A DNA stretch of 64,000 nucleotides from Adiantum capillus-veneris. Taxonomy: Eukaryota; Streptophyta; Polypodiopsida; Polypodiales; Pteridaceae. Both the position numbers and the translations under genes were made by a program. The notes beneath the pieces are model-generated. The model had not been told where the DNA came from and made no database searches. It saw nothing but the letters and a program-made list of their open reading frames with translations. Of this stretch, positions 38,078 through 49,645 are shown one piece after another. The stretch lies in NCBI GenBank assembly GCA_014529385.2, contig CM043945.1, positions 3,568,312 through 3,632,311 on the forward strand, read 5' to 3'. The stretch's first letter is position 1. Each line of letters opens with the position of its first letter.

Positions 38078-38405
38078 AGAGAGAGAGTTAAATTAAGAGG
38101 TTAAGGCAATGCAAAATAATCTAGAGTGTAAATAAACACAACTTGATTATTCAACTTCATGAAAGTTATTGCAAGGCTTATTATATAGGCATAGCTTGTA
38201 ATGCTTACACCTCTCCGAAGGTCACTTGACTCTTGTTGAAAGGGCAATATGCCACTTGACCCTTGAACCTTCTACTCGGCTCTTCACATGACTCTTGAGA
38301 CATGACACATGTGTTGTCACATGGTTCTATACACATGGCATACTACATAGGAGTCTACATGGATAGGGGTTGTTCTTGCAGTGCAACAAACACCACACCT
38401 CAATA
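37956..38405 (-). repeat. Older LTR and primer site interrupted by element D
   Basis: Directly after D, the minus strand reads TGGTATCAAAGTGTGG, a copia-type primer-binding site, next to about 420 bp that includes a (GA)n tract (38026-38083) and the block repeated at 30540-30630. This looks like the 5' LTR of an older minus-strand element into whose leader D inserted. Its partner LTR was not delimited. Confidence 0.4.
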
Positions 38406-38547
38406 ATCTCCAATTATCAACTTTTAAAATGATTTGAAGCTATTGTGGGGTCATTTTGAGTAGTCACATATTCTTAAGCTTTGACTGAACATTTTTTGAC
38501 TGCAAGAGTGCTTGTATTTGCACATTCATAAGCTTTGACTGGAAATT

Positions 38548-38580
38548 ACACACACACACACACACACTCTTTTTTTTTTT
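38548..38580 (-). repeat. (AC)n and poly-A tail of LINE-E
   Basis: On the plus strand an (AC)n tract is followed by T10; on the minus strand this is an A10 tail closing LINE-E, followed by (GT)n. Confidence 0.55.
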
Positions 38581-38589
38581 GTAATGTTA

Positions 38590-39975
38590 GATTGAATTAC
38601 AAATGGGAAATCTCAAGGCGAGGAAAACCCATAGAAAGTATTGCAAATTGTAACTTGGAAACAGTCAAAGTAGAGATGGTAACGGGTAACAGGGAGCTTG
38701 TCAGAGACTGTCTAAGAGATATCTTGAAGAAAGAAAAATACTCCACTTGAATCTGCTGAAACATGAGGAAATTCCGTGCTTTCCACAATGTCCATAGTAC
38801 CCAAAATCTAACCCAACCAAAAAAGTAGGTATACGATCGAAGCAAAGGTAGAAGCACTCCAAAGATCCAAAAAAACTTACCAAATTGTGAGCCAAGGGAA
38901 ACGCAAGCGAAGAGCTAAAGAGATGCTATCCACAAACTATCGCGTACAAAAACAAGACCACAGTAATGTGGAATATTCTCAATGCCTACACCACAGCGAA
39001 CACATCGTGAAGAGGCCAATCTCCTAGAGCGCAATAATTTGCAAGTGGGGAGAACCCCAACAATACATCTCCACATGAACAAACTCTCCTTGAGAGGTAA
39101 GTTAGCATGCCATACTTTCATAACTTTACTCCGCTACAAGTAACATTCGTATTCATATTCCATACCTTGTTATAGTGTTCTTGGATCCAAGAAGATGACT
39201 GCAAATGATAGTACACTTTCTTTGCAGATATTGAACCAATCAAAGAACCAGCGTAGAGCCAATTGCAAATTTGATTGTCTTCAACCAGCAACAAGATGGG
39301 AGATATAGAATTGAACAACTCCTTAATGGTGTCCCGCATGCGCCTGTAGTGTAATCCACGTCCAAAGGTAACAGGAGCCTCTGTCTGAACGAGAGCACCT
39401 ATCCTTCAACATCTATCACATCTATTAATCTGTCAATACCTTTGCGGGAGAGAAAGTAAGCATGTCTAGGAGAGCATTGAACAAGACTCTAAACAAGAGT
39501 CTGAGCAAAAACTCTACTCCAATATGCAGACTCTTCAATCGAGGTGAATTTCCGCAGGCGTTATCTCTACCATTCCACAACAATTCCCTCGTGAACAACT
39601 TCCAATCTGCCACTAGACTGGAAGCAAAGGGACATCCCAAAATTGTAGCTGAAACTTTTTCAAAAACCACATCCCAAGAAAGCTGATGTGGAAATTGCAT
39701 GAGCACAAAAACACAAGTAGCTGCTTCCAAGGCTGGTTTTGCTCAACCAACACCAACAACAAAGTAGCCTTCCTTGTTGTATCATGAGAACACAAATGAA
39801 GGATATTCAGACCACCACAACGTTTTGGAGTACATAGCTTATCCATCACAGCAATCGCAAGCCTTTTTTGTGAGAGGAAGTGGACCAGAAGTGCTCCAAA
39901 ATTTGAGAGACGACGGGATGGCCAATGCAACAATGGCAGGAAAAATTGCATGTATGCCACCAAGATAGACTGCAC
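38590..39975 (-). pseudogene. LINE-E ORF2 C-terminal region with zf-RVT
   Basis: Successive minus-strand frames continue ORF2 after RT. The post-RT thumb region has PKRCGGLNILHL (39880s), typical of plant LINEs. The zf-RVT domain lies at 39339-38915: SAKKVYYHL, then VWHANLPLKESLFMWRC, LPTCKLLRSR and CVRCGVGIENIPHY with its Cys pair. At least four frame changes are needed to read through. Confidence 0.7.
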
Positions 39976-39999
39976 TATCCTGAGTCTTACATGGAGTAG

Positions 40000-41304
40000 C
40001 TAGGTAGACAATTTGCAATAATGCAATTTAGACCTCAGTTTATTCTCAACCCATTGTAACAACTTTGCATTGTTAATCGACCAAGCCAACGGATAACCAA
40101 GATGCCTCACAATTTGATCACGCTTCACTATTTCACCTGGCGATAACATAGCATGCCAATCCATTTGATGCAACAACAACAATTTAGATTTTTGGAAATT
40201 CACTTGTAGACCCGTAGTCAACCCATAAACATGTAGTGCTTTCATAACACAACGTACATCCTTGGGCTGATTTCTTGGCCAAAACATGGAGACATCCGCA
40301 AACACTTGTGCCACAAAATGATGATGAGCTGTTGCAATCCATGTAGCCGACCAAAAGCTGTTAAGGATTCCAGATACAATAGCAAAGGATGTGTAGCAAT
40401 AGTATACAACATGGCAGTCAAAGGGCATCCTTGCCTGACCAATCGACCAAGATCCCATAGTTGAGTTAGCTCACCATCAAGAATTTTGGTAGATGGATTT
40501 TTTTTCATGAAGAAAATAGACTACTTGATGCATCCTGGGCCCAAAGCCCAAAGCCATCATGATCTAAGCAATGAAGTCCCAATGAGCAGTGTCAAATGCT
40601 TTCTCTATATCAATCTGCATGTTGAGCACATCTTGTCCAGTATATTTTGCATACTCAATTCCAATAAAAGCGTTAGCAATATTATCCATAATTTGTTGAT
40701 AAGGGATAAATCCATACTGAGCCTGATGTATGCCAAAAAACAAATGGTCACCAACACATGTAGCTATCATTCTCAACAACAATTTGTAAACAAAAGGCAT
40801 AAGCGTTATTGGACGCCACTGTGAGAAGGGTTCACACAATGCTTGCTTAGGCAACAATTTTACCAGTCCTTCTTTCCACAATTGTGGCAATGATTGCAAG
40901 GTTCATGCATGCTTTATCATGAAAAGGAGAGGCTACTTAAGAGATTCCCAAAAGCGAAGGAAAAATTCGACCGTAAGCCTATCCCATCCAGGCGATTTCT
41001 AACAACCAAGATGTACTAAACTGTCGTGCAACTCATCCTCAATAAAACTGGCCTCAAGGGTATCATTTAATGTCAATATAGGATGTACATAAGACGACAA
41101 TAGCTGTATGGCTTGCAAAAAATCACTTGAGGGAGCCTCAAGCTTGGCAAAAACTTGTTGAAAATGATCAACCATTGAGTCCACCAATTGACCTTTCTTG
41201 GTCATCCATTGCCCAGCCTCGTCTTTCAACCTATTGATAGAGGCAGATGTCCTCCAATGATGCAAGTGCTTAAAGAATTGTTTTGATGAACAACCTTTAT
41301 CCAT
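40000..41304 (-). pseudogene. LINE-E reverse transcriptase
   Basis: Pre-RT helix FFKHLHHWRTSASINRL at 41304-40999. RT motifs then follow in separate frames: WRPITLMPFVYKLLLRM, QYGFIPYQQIMDNI, MQIDIEKAFDTAHWDF (motif A with the catalytic Asp), VRQGCPLTAMLYT (motif B), and FADVSMFW, where the usual FADD of motif C has lost one residue, followed by GLQVNFQKSKLL. The loss of one catalytic Asp and at least three frame breaks show the gene is dead. Confidence 0.75.
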
Positions 41305-41938
41305 AAAGGAGTATTGCCTAGATCTAATTTTTCATTTTTCAAGTTTTCTCTTATCATTATGTATCAACAAGGTTTTAGCTGTGCGTAATTCTTCTTGTTC
41401 TAAATCAGTAAGCCTTCTAGTATTTGCAAGACTTCCCAAGGCTTGAAAGGTCACCTTATCTTCCTGTACTTTATTTCTCAATTGATACATGTACCACAAA
41501 CCATAATCTTTTATGACTGCCTAGATGCACATGACAAAATGATACCATGCCACATCCACATCAATAAACATATGAGAGACAAGTGGATGAATTACCGCTT
41601 CAATCAAAGTTTGAAATGCTCTATGCAAAAGATATGCATTATTAATATGCAACAAGTGCTTACGAAGGAGCGGGAAATCTACATCCAATGCCTCAAAATA
41701 GACCTAGAGCCAAAGAGAAAAATGATGAGATAAGGTGAAAGAGCGATCAATCCTCATATCATATGCAAACATATCATATTGCGGAGTGCCTAGTATATAC
41801 CAACGGTCCAATTGTGCTCTATATCTACAATGAGCATTATGAGTAAATGTATAACCCCGCTCTGAAGAGTGCGTGATGGCTCATAGGTCCAAGACACCCA
41901 TATTACTGACCATGGAATCTCAAGAAGAACATTTCGAG
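41305..41938 (-). pseudogene. LINE-E endonuclease C-terminus
   Basis: On the minus strand after element F the frames read LDRWYILGTP and MRIDRSFTLSDHF, matching the conserved (R)(L)DR...... SDH(x)P end of LINE endonucleases. Several stops interrupt it. Five bases (TCGAG, 41934-41938) next to F are duplicated at 46566-46570 with one difference (CCGAG). Confidence 0.55.
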
Positions 41939-42164
41939 TGTTGGAATTAGGGTTGCAGAGAAACACACACAGCTTGGAGAAGATGAAGGAAGCTCAAGGC
42001 ACACAATAGAGAGTGTATTACTTAGTCTGCAATGGAAAGATAGATAGCCCTAGAGTGATGGGTGTATATACAATGCACGAGGGAAAAAACCTCCTAAAAA
42101 GGTAAAAATGCCTCGACGGTCCTAGTGTGTTCACACACATCACTACCACATGTATATGATAACA
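41939..42164 (-). repeat. Element F 3' LTR
   Basis: TGTTGGAATTAGGG to GTATATGATAACA on the plus strand, matching 46338-46565. On the minus strand the run CCAGGGGGGATT precedes it as polypurine tract. Confidence 0.88.
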
Positions 42165-42237
42165 AATCCCCCCTGGAGTGATGCGATGAAGGAGAGCTGG
42201 CATGAGTAAAGGGAAGTGCCATGTCCTGAGGACATGA

Positions 42238-42886
42238 TCAGTCCACAAAGGGGAGTAAGCCCAAAGCTTTGTGGAAAGCTTTGAGCTTCTCATGAGACAA
42301 TGCCTTTGTGAAAATATCTGCAAGGTTGTCCTGTGAAGGCACATAAGCCAAGCTGATCTCTCCTGTTGAGAGCCTCTCCCTGACATAGTGGTAATGCATG
42401 TAACTTTTTTGACACAAGGCAATACCACCATCACACTGCTTAAACTGTATACCCAAGTAATGATGCAACATCCCCAAATCTTTCATCTTGAAAGTAGCAT
42501 TCAAATCAGCCTTAAATTCAGAAAAAATGTCTCTCATTTGGTCCAGTGATCACCAAATCATCTACATAAAGAACCACAAAGAGAAGTACATCACCCTCAC
42601 GCTTTACATACAATGTGTTTTCTGTTGGAATGTTATGAAAGCTTTGTTTGACCAAATGAGTGTCAGCTTTCTCATACCAAGCACAAGGAGATTGCTTCAA
42701 CCCATATAAAACCTTCTTACATCTGTACACTTTGTCCTCTTGTCCTTTCTTGACAAAACCACGAGGCTGTGTTATGTAAACTTCCTCAAATATGTCACCG
42801 TTCGAGAAAGCAATAACAATGTCTGATTGATGTACATCCCAACCAAAATGAGCTGCCAATGCACATAGAAAATGCACAGTAGTCAT
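42238..42886 (-). pseudogene. Element F reverse transcriptase fused to RNase H end
   Basis: Minus-strand frames carry DVHQSDIVIAFSNGDIFEEV, LYGLKQSPCAWYEKA and VVLYVDDLVITG (intact YVDD), then after a frame change DLNATFKMKDLGMLHHYLGI. Directly after ALCQKSYMHYHY the sequence is already the RNase H end (VRERLSTGEISLAYVPSQDN, LADIFTKALSHEKL). About 200 residues, including the DxD and MEAEY motifs of RNase H, are missing through an internal deletion. Confidence 0.8.
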
Positions 42887-42996
42887 ACGACAAGTGGGAG
42901 AAAAAGTCTCTTCATAATCTATGCCTTTTTGCTATGCATAACCCTTTGCAACAAGTCGAGCCTTATGGCGATCGATCTCACCATCCGGCTTGCGTT

Positions 42997-44160
42997 TCAA
43001 ATTGTAAACCCACTTCGTACCAATAGCCTTTTTGCTAGGAGGCGAATCACATAAAGGTGCATCCAATTTACTATCACACAATGTATGCACCATCCATTTT
43101 GGCATACCTCTAGCCTTCTCATTTTCAGCCCTTTCCTCATCAAGTACATGATGTACATCTGCATCAGTAATAGGCTGATTTGTAACATTTTCAGAAACTC
43201 CATAGGTTGTACATTTGCCTCATTGGAATTTACATTCGTATTTCCACCACTGAAAAGAGGCAACAAAGTGTCATAAATGTTCTGTGAGCTTACATTATTG
43301 TCTCTAGTACATGATAGCAAGGGCTCAACATAATCTTCCACAAACAATACATCCCATGAAACCAGAATACGCTTTGTTTGCAAATGATACAACCTGTAAC
43401 CTTTGCTTTCAGCACTATAATAAACAAAAATACATTTGACAGCCTGATCATCCAATTTTTTGTGCTGTGTTTGTGGCACCAAAACATATGCCAAACAGCC
43501 AAAAACACGCATGTGCTCAATAGAAGGCTTTCTATCATGCCATGCTTCATATGGAGTAATAGACTGCAAAGCTTTCGTAGGACACCTATGTAGTACATAA
43601 GTGGCACACATGATGGCCTCAAGCCAAAAACAACATTGCGACAAAGCTTGACTTTTGACCATACATCGTGCCATTTTCGTAAGTCACCTGTTTTTCCTCT
43701 CAGCAACACCATTTTGCTGAGGTGTATAAGGCACTGTACATTGGTGTTTTGTCCCACGACTAGCCAGAAATGCATTAAATTCATGAGACATATACTCCCC
43801 CCCTCGATCGGAACGGAGTGTGCCCATAGTACATATCGAGACATTTTCAGCCATAGCCAGAAATTGTTTGAAGCACATAAAAAGTTTGGACTTCACTTTA
43901 AGCGGAAATACCCATGCATGCCTGGAGTAATCATCAATGAAAGTCACGAAGTAAAGGTAATTGCCCAAGGATAGAGTTTGCATGGGCCCACAAACATCAT
44001 TATGCACAAGCTGCAACCCGCATATGGCCCTAATTGAACCATCCTTTGGAAACTTTGCACGCTGCATCTTACCCACAATATAGCCTTCACAAGCATGTTT
44101 GACATGTGCTTCAAGAGGCGGCAAAGAAGCAACCATATCAGATTTCTGCAAACGCAGCAA
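42997..44160 (-). pseudogene. Element F integrase
   Basis: The 44160-43684 frame holds the zinc region (CEGYIVGKMQR, one Cys replaced) and the core: LVHNDVCGPMQT (first Asp), YFVTFIDDYSRHAWVF, LRSDRGGEYMSHEF (second Asp) and YTPQQNGVAERKN (third acidic residue). After a frame change the C-terminal part runs 43674-42997 (CFWLEAIMCATYVLHRCP, HMRVFGCLAYVLVP). The DDE triad is complete. Confidence 0.8.
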
Positions 44161-44171
44161 ACTGACAAAAT

Positions 44172-44729
44172 TCAGATGACCAAAACGTGCATGCCAAAGT
44201 TTTGCATCCGAAATAGCCCTTGAATCTGCAAGTGCATTTGCAAAATTTTATCCACACTTGTCATACAAAATGAGCTTATACAGCTCACGACACAAAAGCC
44301 CAGATGCACAATTTCATCACCAAAATTGAGATCATGAACTGTACATCTATCATCCACAAATTTGACTACAAGTCCAAGTCTAGCTAGTGCAGATACATGC
44401 AAAAGATTCTTCTTGATCCCAGGTACATAAAGTGCATCAACAAGTGTCAAAGAACTGCCATTTGCAGCAGTAAGCACAATCTCTCCAACTCCCTCAATCA
44501 GATAAGAGGCATTGTTGGCACAAGTGACTGAATTCCCATGAGGGGCAGACTCGAGAGAGGTGAACAATTCACGATGTGAGGTAATGTGCTTTGTAGCACC
44601 ACTGTTGAAATACCACACATGTGAATCTGTAGCAACTGACATGAATGCATCATGGACAGTAGGATTGTAAGGGGACTTTGCACTAAAAGCCCATTCTGCA
44701 TCAACATCAGCATCACAGTCTCCTTTCAC
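44172..44729 (-). pseudogene. Element F protease and pre-integrase region
   Basis: 185-codon minus-strand frame. The protease active site reads WYFNSGATKHIT, with Asn in place of the catalytic Asp of the usual DSGAT, so it should be inactive. YVPGIKKNLLHVSAL and a V..V...C strand follow as in copia proteases. The pre-integrase part is frameshifted after HLGFCVVS. Confidence 0.75.
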
Positions 44730-44815
44730 AGAAGACTCAACAATGGCTGCATTTGTAGTGGAACCAACATTTGCAGTGGAACCACCCTCTTTCTTCTTAG
44801 CCTCTTTGGTTCAAC

Positions 44816-45671
44816 TTATGGCTTCAACTTAGGACACTGCTTGATCAAGTAATCATTAGCTTTACAATAATGACAACACATCTTCTTTTTGCCCTTATCA
44901 CCAGAATTGCCAGACAAAGTGTTGCAAGCAGAAGCATTGGGAACAGAAGTTTTGCCACTCGTAGCAGAACCATAAGAAGTGGCTGCATTGTTGCTACCAT
45001 CCTTTCTTTGAGAAGCAATAAACGCCTGTTCAACTGCACGCTGTCTAGTCCTATTTTTTTCTAGAAAGTGACTCTTGCAACAACAATGTGCATAATGCAT
45101 CAAACTTGACAGCTTCAGGATTTCCTTCGGTCATAAGTCTCCAAGTACTAGCAAAAGTCTGGTAAGAATGTGATAAGGCATCAAGAAGAGTCTGCACAAG
45201 GGAACTGTCTGAAATGACTTCACCTACAGAAATAACCTGCTCATTGATATCCTTGACACCAACAAGGGAAGTGTCCATATCATCTTCCTCATGCATAATC
45301 TTCGACTCCAGCTCTTTACGTAGCAAAGCAATTTTAGCCTCATTGCGACTTGCATAAAGACCAACCAAAATATCCCAAGCCTGTTTTGCAGATTTTGCTG
45401 AATGAATGTGAGGAACAATGGTGCACTTCACAGACAACACAAGCAATGCATGAGCCTGCACATCCTTTACATCCCAACGAGATTGTTCTACCGTAGGCAA
45501 AACAACTCTAATAGTAGTAATCCTTGCAACAAGACCTGCCACATCCTCAACATCGCATATATCCTCAGAACCAGGACATACATCAATGCCCTGCACATTA
45601 TTCCAGACGCCCTTTGACACAAGGACATGTTGCATCATGTAAGCCCAGACAGGGTAATTATCCCCATCCAA
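44816..45671 (-). pseudogene. Element F Gag
   Basis: The 45671-45051 frame begins MDGDNYPVWAYMMQHVLVSKG, the N-terminal copia Gag motif, followed by SAKQAWDILVGLYASRNEAK and LLDALSHSYQTFAST. It shifts frame near 45060 at a T-run and continues to 44816 with CCHYCKANDYLIKQCP, a CCHC-type knuckle whose His position reads Tyr. Confidence 0.8.
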
Positions 45672-46324
45672 TCTGTCCTCAGCAGCCTCAGGGGGTGCAC
45701 TATGTAATCATGTTAATGTATAACGTGAGTTCAAAAGGAGGGGTTTTAAAATATGAAAATTTTATGTAATTTAACAGAGATACATTAAAATAAGGGGGTT
45801 CTATATTAAAGTTTGGAAAAATTTCCTAAAATAAGGGGTCATTTTATTCATTTAGACATGTTAGAAGAGGTGTTTTTTTAATACTCCACGAATGCACGTT
45901 ATATAGGGGGTACTGAATGATAAACCCCCGGAGTCAGCAGCAAACATCTTGAACACATATGTGTTGTTGTCAGCCATGGTAAATGCTGCACCTGATGTGA
46001 AAACTGCCCGAAACGAGAAGAAACGAAGTGGGAACAACACGTGCTATATAGCACAAACCGTAGAAGACTGTAAGGCACTTGTTATGCAAAAAACAGCACT
46101 GACAAAAATCCTACACAAAATGACAAAATAGCATGTGCAGTACTACCTGTAGTAGAAATGGAGGCTGAAATGAGCCCGAATAAAAAATATGAGCAGACTC
46201 AGATCTATGAGCACACCCAAAATTTTTGTCAACCTGCGAACGCTCGCCAAAGCTCATTGAAATTGGAGAAAATGAGCAGGCGTGTACTGGAGCTGGTGGC
46301 GACTAGCTCGAGAGGACGCAACCT

Positions 46325-46336
46325 GCTCTGATACCA
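46325..46336 (-). other. Element F primer-binding site
   Basis: The minus strand reads TGGTATCAGAGC one base after the 5' LTR. Confidence 0.85.
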
Positions 46337-46337
46337 A

Positions 46338-46565
46338 TGGTTGGAGTTAAGGTTGGAGAGAAACACACACAGCTTGGAGAAGACAAAGGAAGCTCAAGGG
46401 ACACAATAGAGAGTGTATTACTTAGTGTGCAATGGAAAGATAGATAGCCCTAGAGTGATGGGCATATATACAATGCATGGGGGGAAAAACCTCCTAAAAA
46501 GGGGAAAAATTCCCCGGCAATCCTAGTGTGTTCACACACATCACTACCACATGTATATGGTAACA
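46338..46565 (-). repeat. Element F 5' LTR
   Basis: Matches 41939-42164 with substitutions and one added G near the left end. Confidence 0.88.
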
Positions 46566-46570
46566 CCGAG

Positions 46571-47070
46571 CTCAACATATGCAAATGAACAGTTGTGTTT
46601 TTCGTGTTTTCACGTGCATTATTAAAATCCCCACACCAAAAAGCATGTGAATGCTAGGGGTATTTGACCAACTCTTGCCAAAGACGACTTCTTTGTGCCG
46701 AGGTAGTATATGCATAAATATTAGCAAATTCCAGAATAATCCCTTGGACAAGACATTAAACTACCATCCAACGCCCCGTTGAATCATTATAGGCTAAAAT
46801 CGACTGCAGTTCATGACGCACCATCATGAAAACACCCAAGAAAGAACATCTACCAGCATAGTCAATCTAGAATCCCACATAATATGAAGATTGACCTACA
46901 AAATCATGCTGGTTATGCTCGTGTAACACCACTGTATCTGCTTTATTTGTATGTACATAATGCAAAATTAACTTCCACTTGTCGTAGTTGCACCGTGCAC
47001 ATTATACGTAAAGCATTTAAGAGGAAATGCATCTGTACAATATTTACAAGAAAAGCATGAGGCACCATCA
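46571..47070 (-). pseudogene. LINE-E endonuclease N-terminus
   Basis: Minus-strand frames read KWKLILHYVHTNKADTVVL followed by HEHN, and GRCSFLGVFMM further on, in the place of the LINE endonuclease strand I-D.V.LQE.. . Many stops. It lies between ORF1 and element F. Confidence 0.4.
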
Positions 47071-48310
47071 TCAAGTGGTATTGTCCATGGGCACATCCGC
47101 TTCCATACTAACAATCAATGAAGCAGACTCCATATGCGTTCCTTGGTGAGGATTTTGATACAGAGGCAATGACACAGATGTTGATCTAAGCAGAGCATCT
47201 TTATATGAGTGCATCACTCTGTCCCACGCTTCAGTGAGTGACTTGTGATCATGAGATATAGATGTAGAAGGTCCACCACTTCTCATATCCAAAGCAGACA
47301 CATAATTCATTGAAACAGGCAAAATATGAGGCTTAACTGGCTTCTTTGGAGTTTGCTAACCATCAGTAGAATCTGTCATTTTGAATTTACCTTTTCTATC
47401 TGCCTTTGTAGCAGGATGCACATTAGGCATGCTTTTATTTTGATCTTTTCCCTGTTTGGCTTGCATGCTTCCATTATCATCCCCCATGTTTGGTCTCACA
47501 AATGAAGAGGATGGAGAGACAACATGGGTTCCAATTACAGGAACAACAGAGGGTGGTAGTTTCAACAAAGATTCTTGGCATTCATACTGCATATGGCCAA
47601 ATTTGCCACAACTAACACATGCACCTGCAAATTTTCCCCATTTGAGTTTAAACGGCCTTTTGCCTACCATTGGATCATCAGAGTCAACCGTTATTCCTAA
47701 CGGTGTCGGCTTATCCGTATCCCACAACACACAAAATCTATTGGAATTAGTATCCAAGTCTGGGGGGCATATCACTTTGCCCAACTGAGCAGCTAGGAGA
47801 GGCAAGAAATGCTTCCAAGTTCAAACAAATCCAACTATTTCTAGCCAAACTCGGCACCTATGTCGTATGAAGCTCCGATAGTCTTTAGTAAGCGCCCAAG
47901 GCAATACATGTGTCATTTGCACATTGAAAACAAGGGTGATAGTTCCAATAATTGCGAGTGAGCTTCCATGTCTGCCAATAACACCTTATAAAAACCATGG
48001 GCACCAAAATACACTCCACAAACATCTTGTCTTTTCAACAGGAAATCAACCCATTGACCTATATCTTGTGCTGAGGGCATCTTGCTAGGGAAGAACAAAA
48101 TGAACGCATTCAACGCATACTGTGAAACCGGATCCATAAGCTGCTGAACCGGAATAACCACTTCAGTAGCTGGCTATTGACCCTTCGCAAGCATTCTAAG
48201 CATCAGCAAAATCCTTCGACAAACACTCTTTGATGATGTTTGCAACATCCATCAAGGAAAGATCCACCTGTTTCCTACACTTATATACAACTTCTTCTTC
48301 CATAACCACT
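47071..48310 (-). pseudogene. LINE-E ORF1 (DUF4283/CCHC type)
   Basis: Frames 48161-47913, 47805-47356 and 47322-47071 read as one Gag-like ORF1 of plant LINEs. The first has the DUF4283-like pattern NAFILFFPSKMPSAQDIGQWV and FYKVLLADMEAHSQLL. The second has LPLLAAQLGKVICPPDLDTN-type sequence, then KLKWGKFAGACVSCGKFGHM with a CX2CX4HX4C knuckle ending at YEC. The third is a Ser-rich tail. Stops or frameshifts separate the three. Confidence 0.7.
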
Positions 48311-49095
<785 letters not shown>

Positions 49096-49097
49096 GG

Positions 49098-49241
<144 letters not shown>

Positions 49242-49293
49242 TCTATTATCGTCCTGGGAGGTCAAATATGACCTATGGGACCAAATGAACATG

Positions 49294-49645
49294 TCACGTG
49301 GTGTGAGTGGAGTTCATAAGTGACTCTCGATGCTCAAAAATGGCTGAAATGAGCGTCGCAATAGAGAGTCCACATCGTGGTTGGGAGAGGAAGGTAATGT
49401 AGGGAGAGCTCATGGCTGAATATATGGGGAAAAGAGGACCTAATGTGGTCAAAAGCTGAGCACTCAAGTAGTGTGTGGTACTCACTCTCTCGCACTTGAC
49501 GAGGGCATAAGGTGCAAAGTCGATGACACTCCTCGCCAGTGCCCCAACGTCCTGTCTCGTAGCGTAGAGAATGGGAGCTAAGACGAATGGAGGCAATGGT
49601 GCGGATCGCACTCAACGGGATGGGCTCAAGGATATAGGAATGGGT
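49294..49645 (-). pseudogene. LINE-H ORF2 C-terminal Cys/His region
   Basis: After the stop and a frame change at about 49645 the minus strand reads IRTIASIRLSSHSLRYETGRW followed by CHRLCTLCPRQVRESEYHTLLEC. The CX2C...H....C pattern is the C-terminal zinc-binding motif common at the end of LINE ORF2 proteins. It continues to about 49300. Confidence 0.7.

Larger units (their letters stand above)
41939..46565 (-). mobile_element. Copia element F, nested in LINE-E
   Basis: Short LTRs (41939-42164, 226 bp; 46338-46565, 228 bp) and an initiator-Met primer-binding site next to the right one show minus orientation. The interior holds Gag, protease, integrase, RT and the very end of RNase H. Flanks TCGAG and CCGAG fit a 5 bp duplication with one change. 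It splits the LINE-E endonuclease, giving the relative age LINE-E older than F. Confidence 0.9.
38571..48310 (-). mobile_element. LINE-E: L1-like LINE interrupted by copia element F
   Basis: Minus-strand LINE with ORF1 (47071-48310), endonuclease parts on either side of F (46571-47070 and 41400-41933), reverse transcriptase (40000-41304), C-terminal zf-RVT region (38590-39975) and an A10 tail. The coding parts carry many frameshifts and stops, so the element is old. The 5' end is not sharply defined; no flanking duplication was identified. Confidence 0.8.

Noticed and set aside
43290-43844. 184-codon minus-strand frame
   Set aside because: Overlaps the integrase of element F in another frame; the integrase frames carry the conserved motifs.
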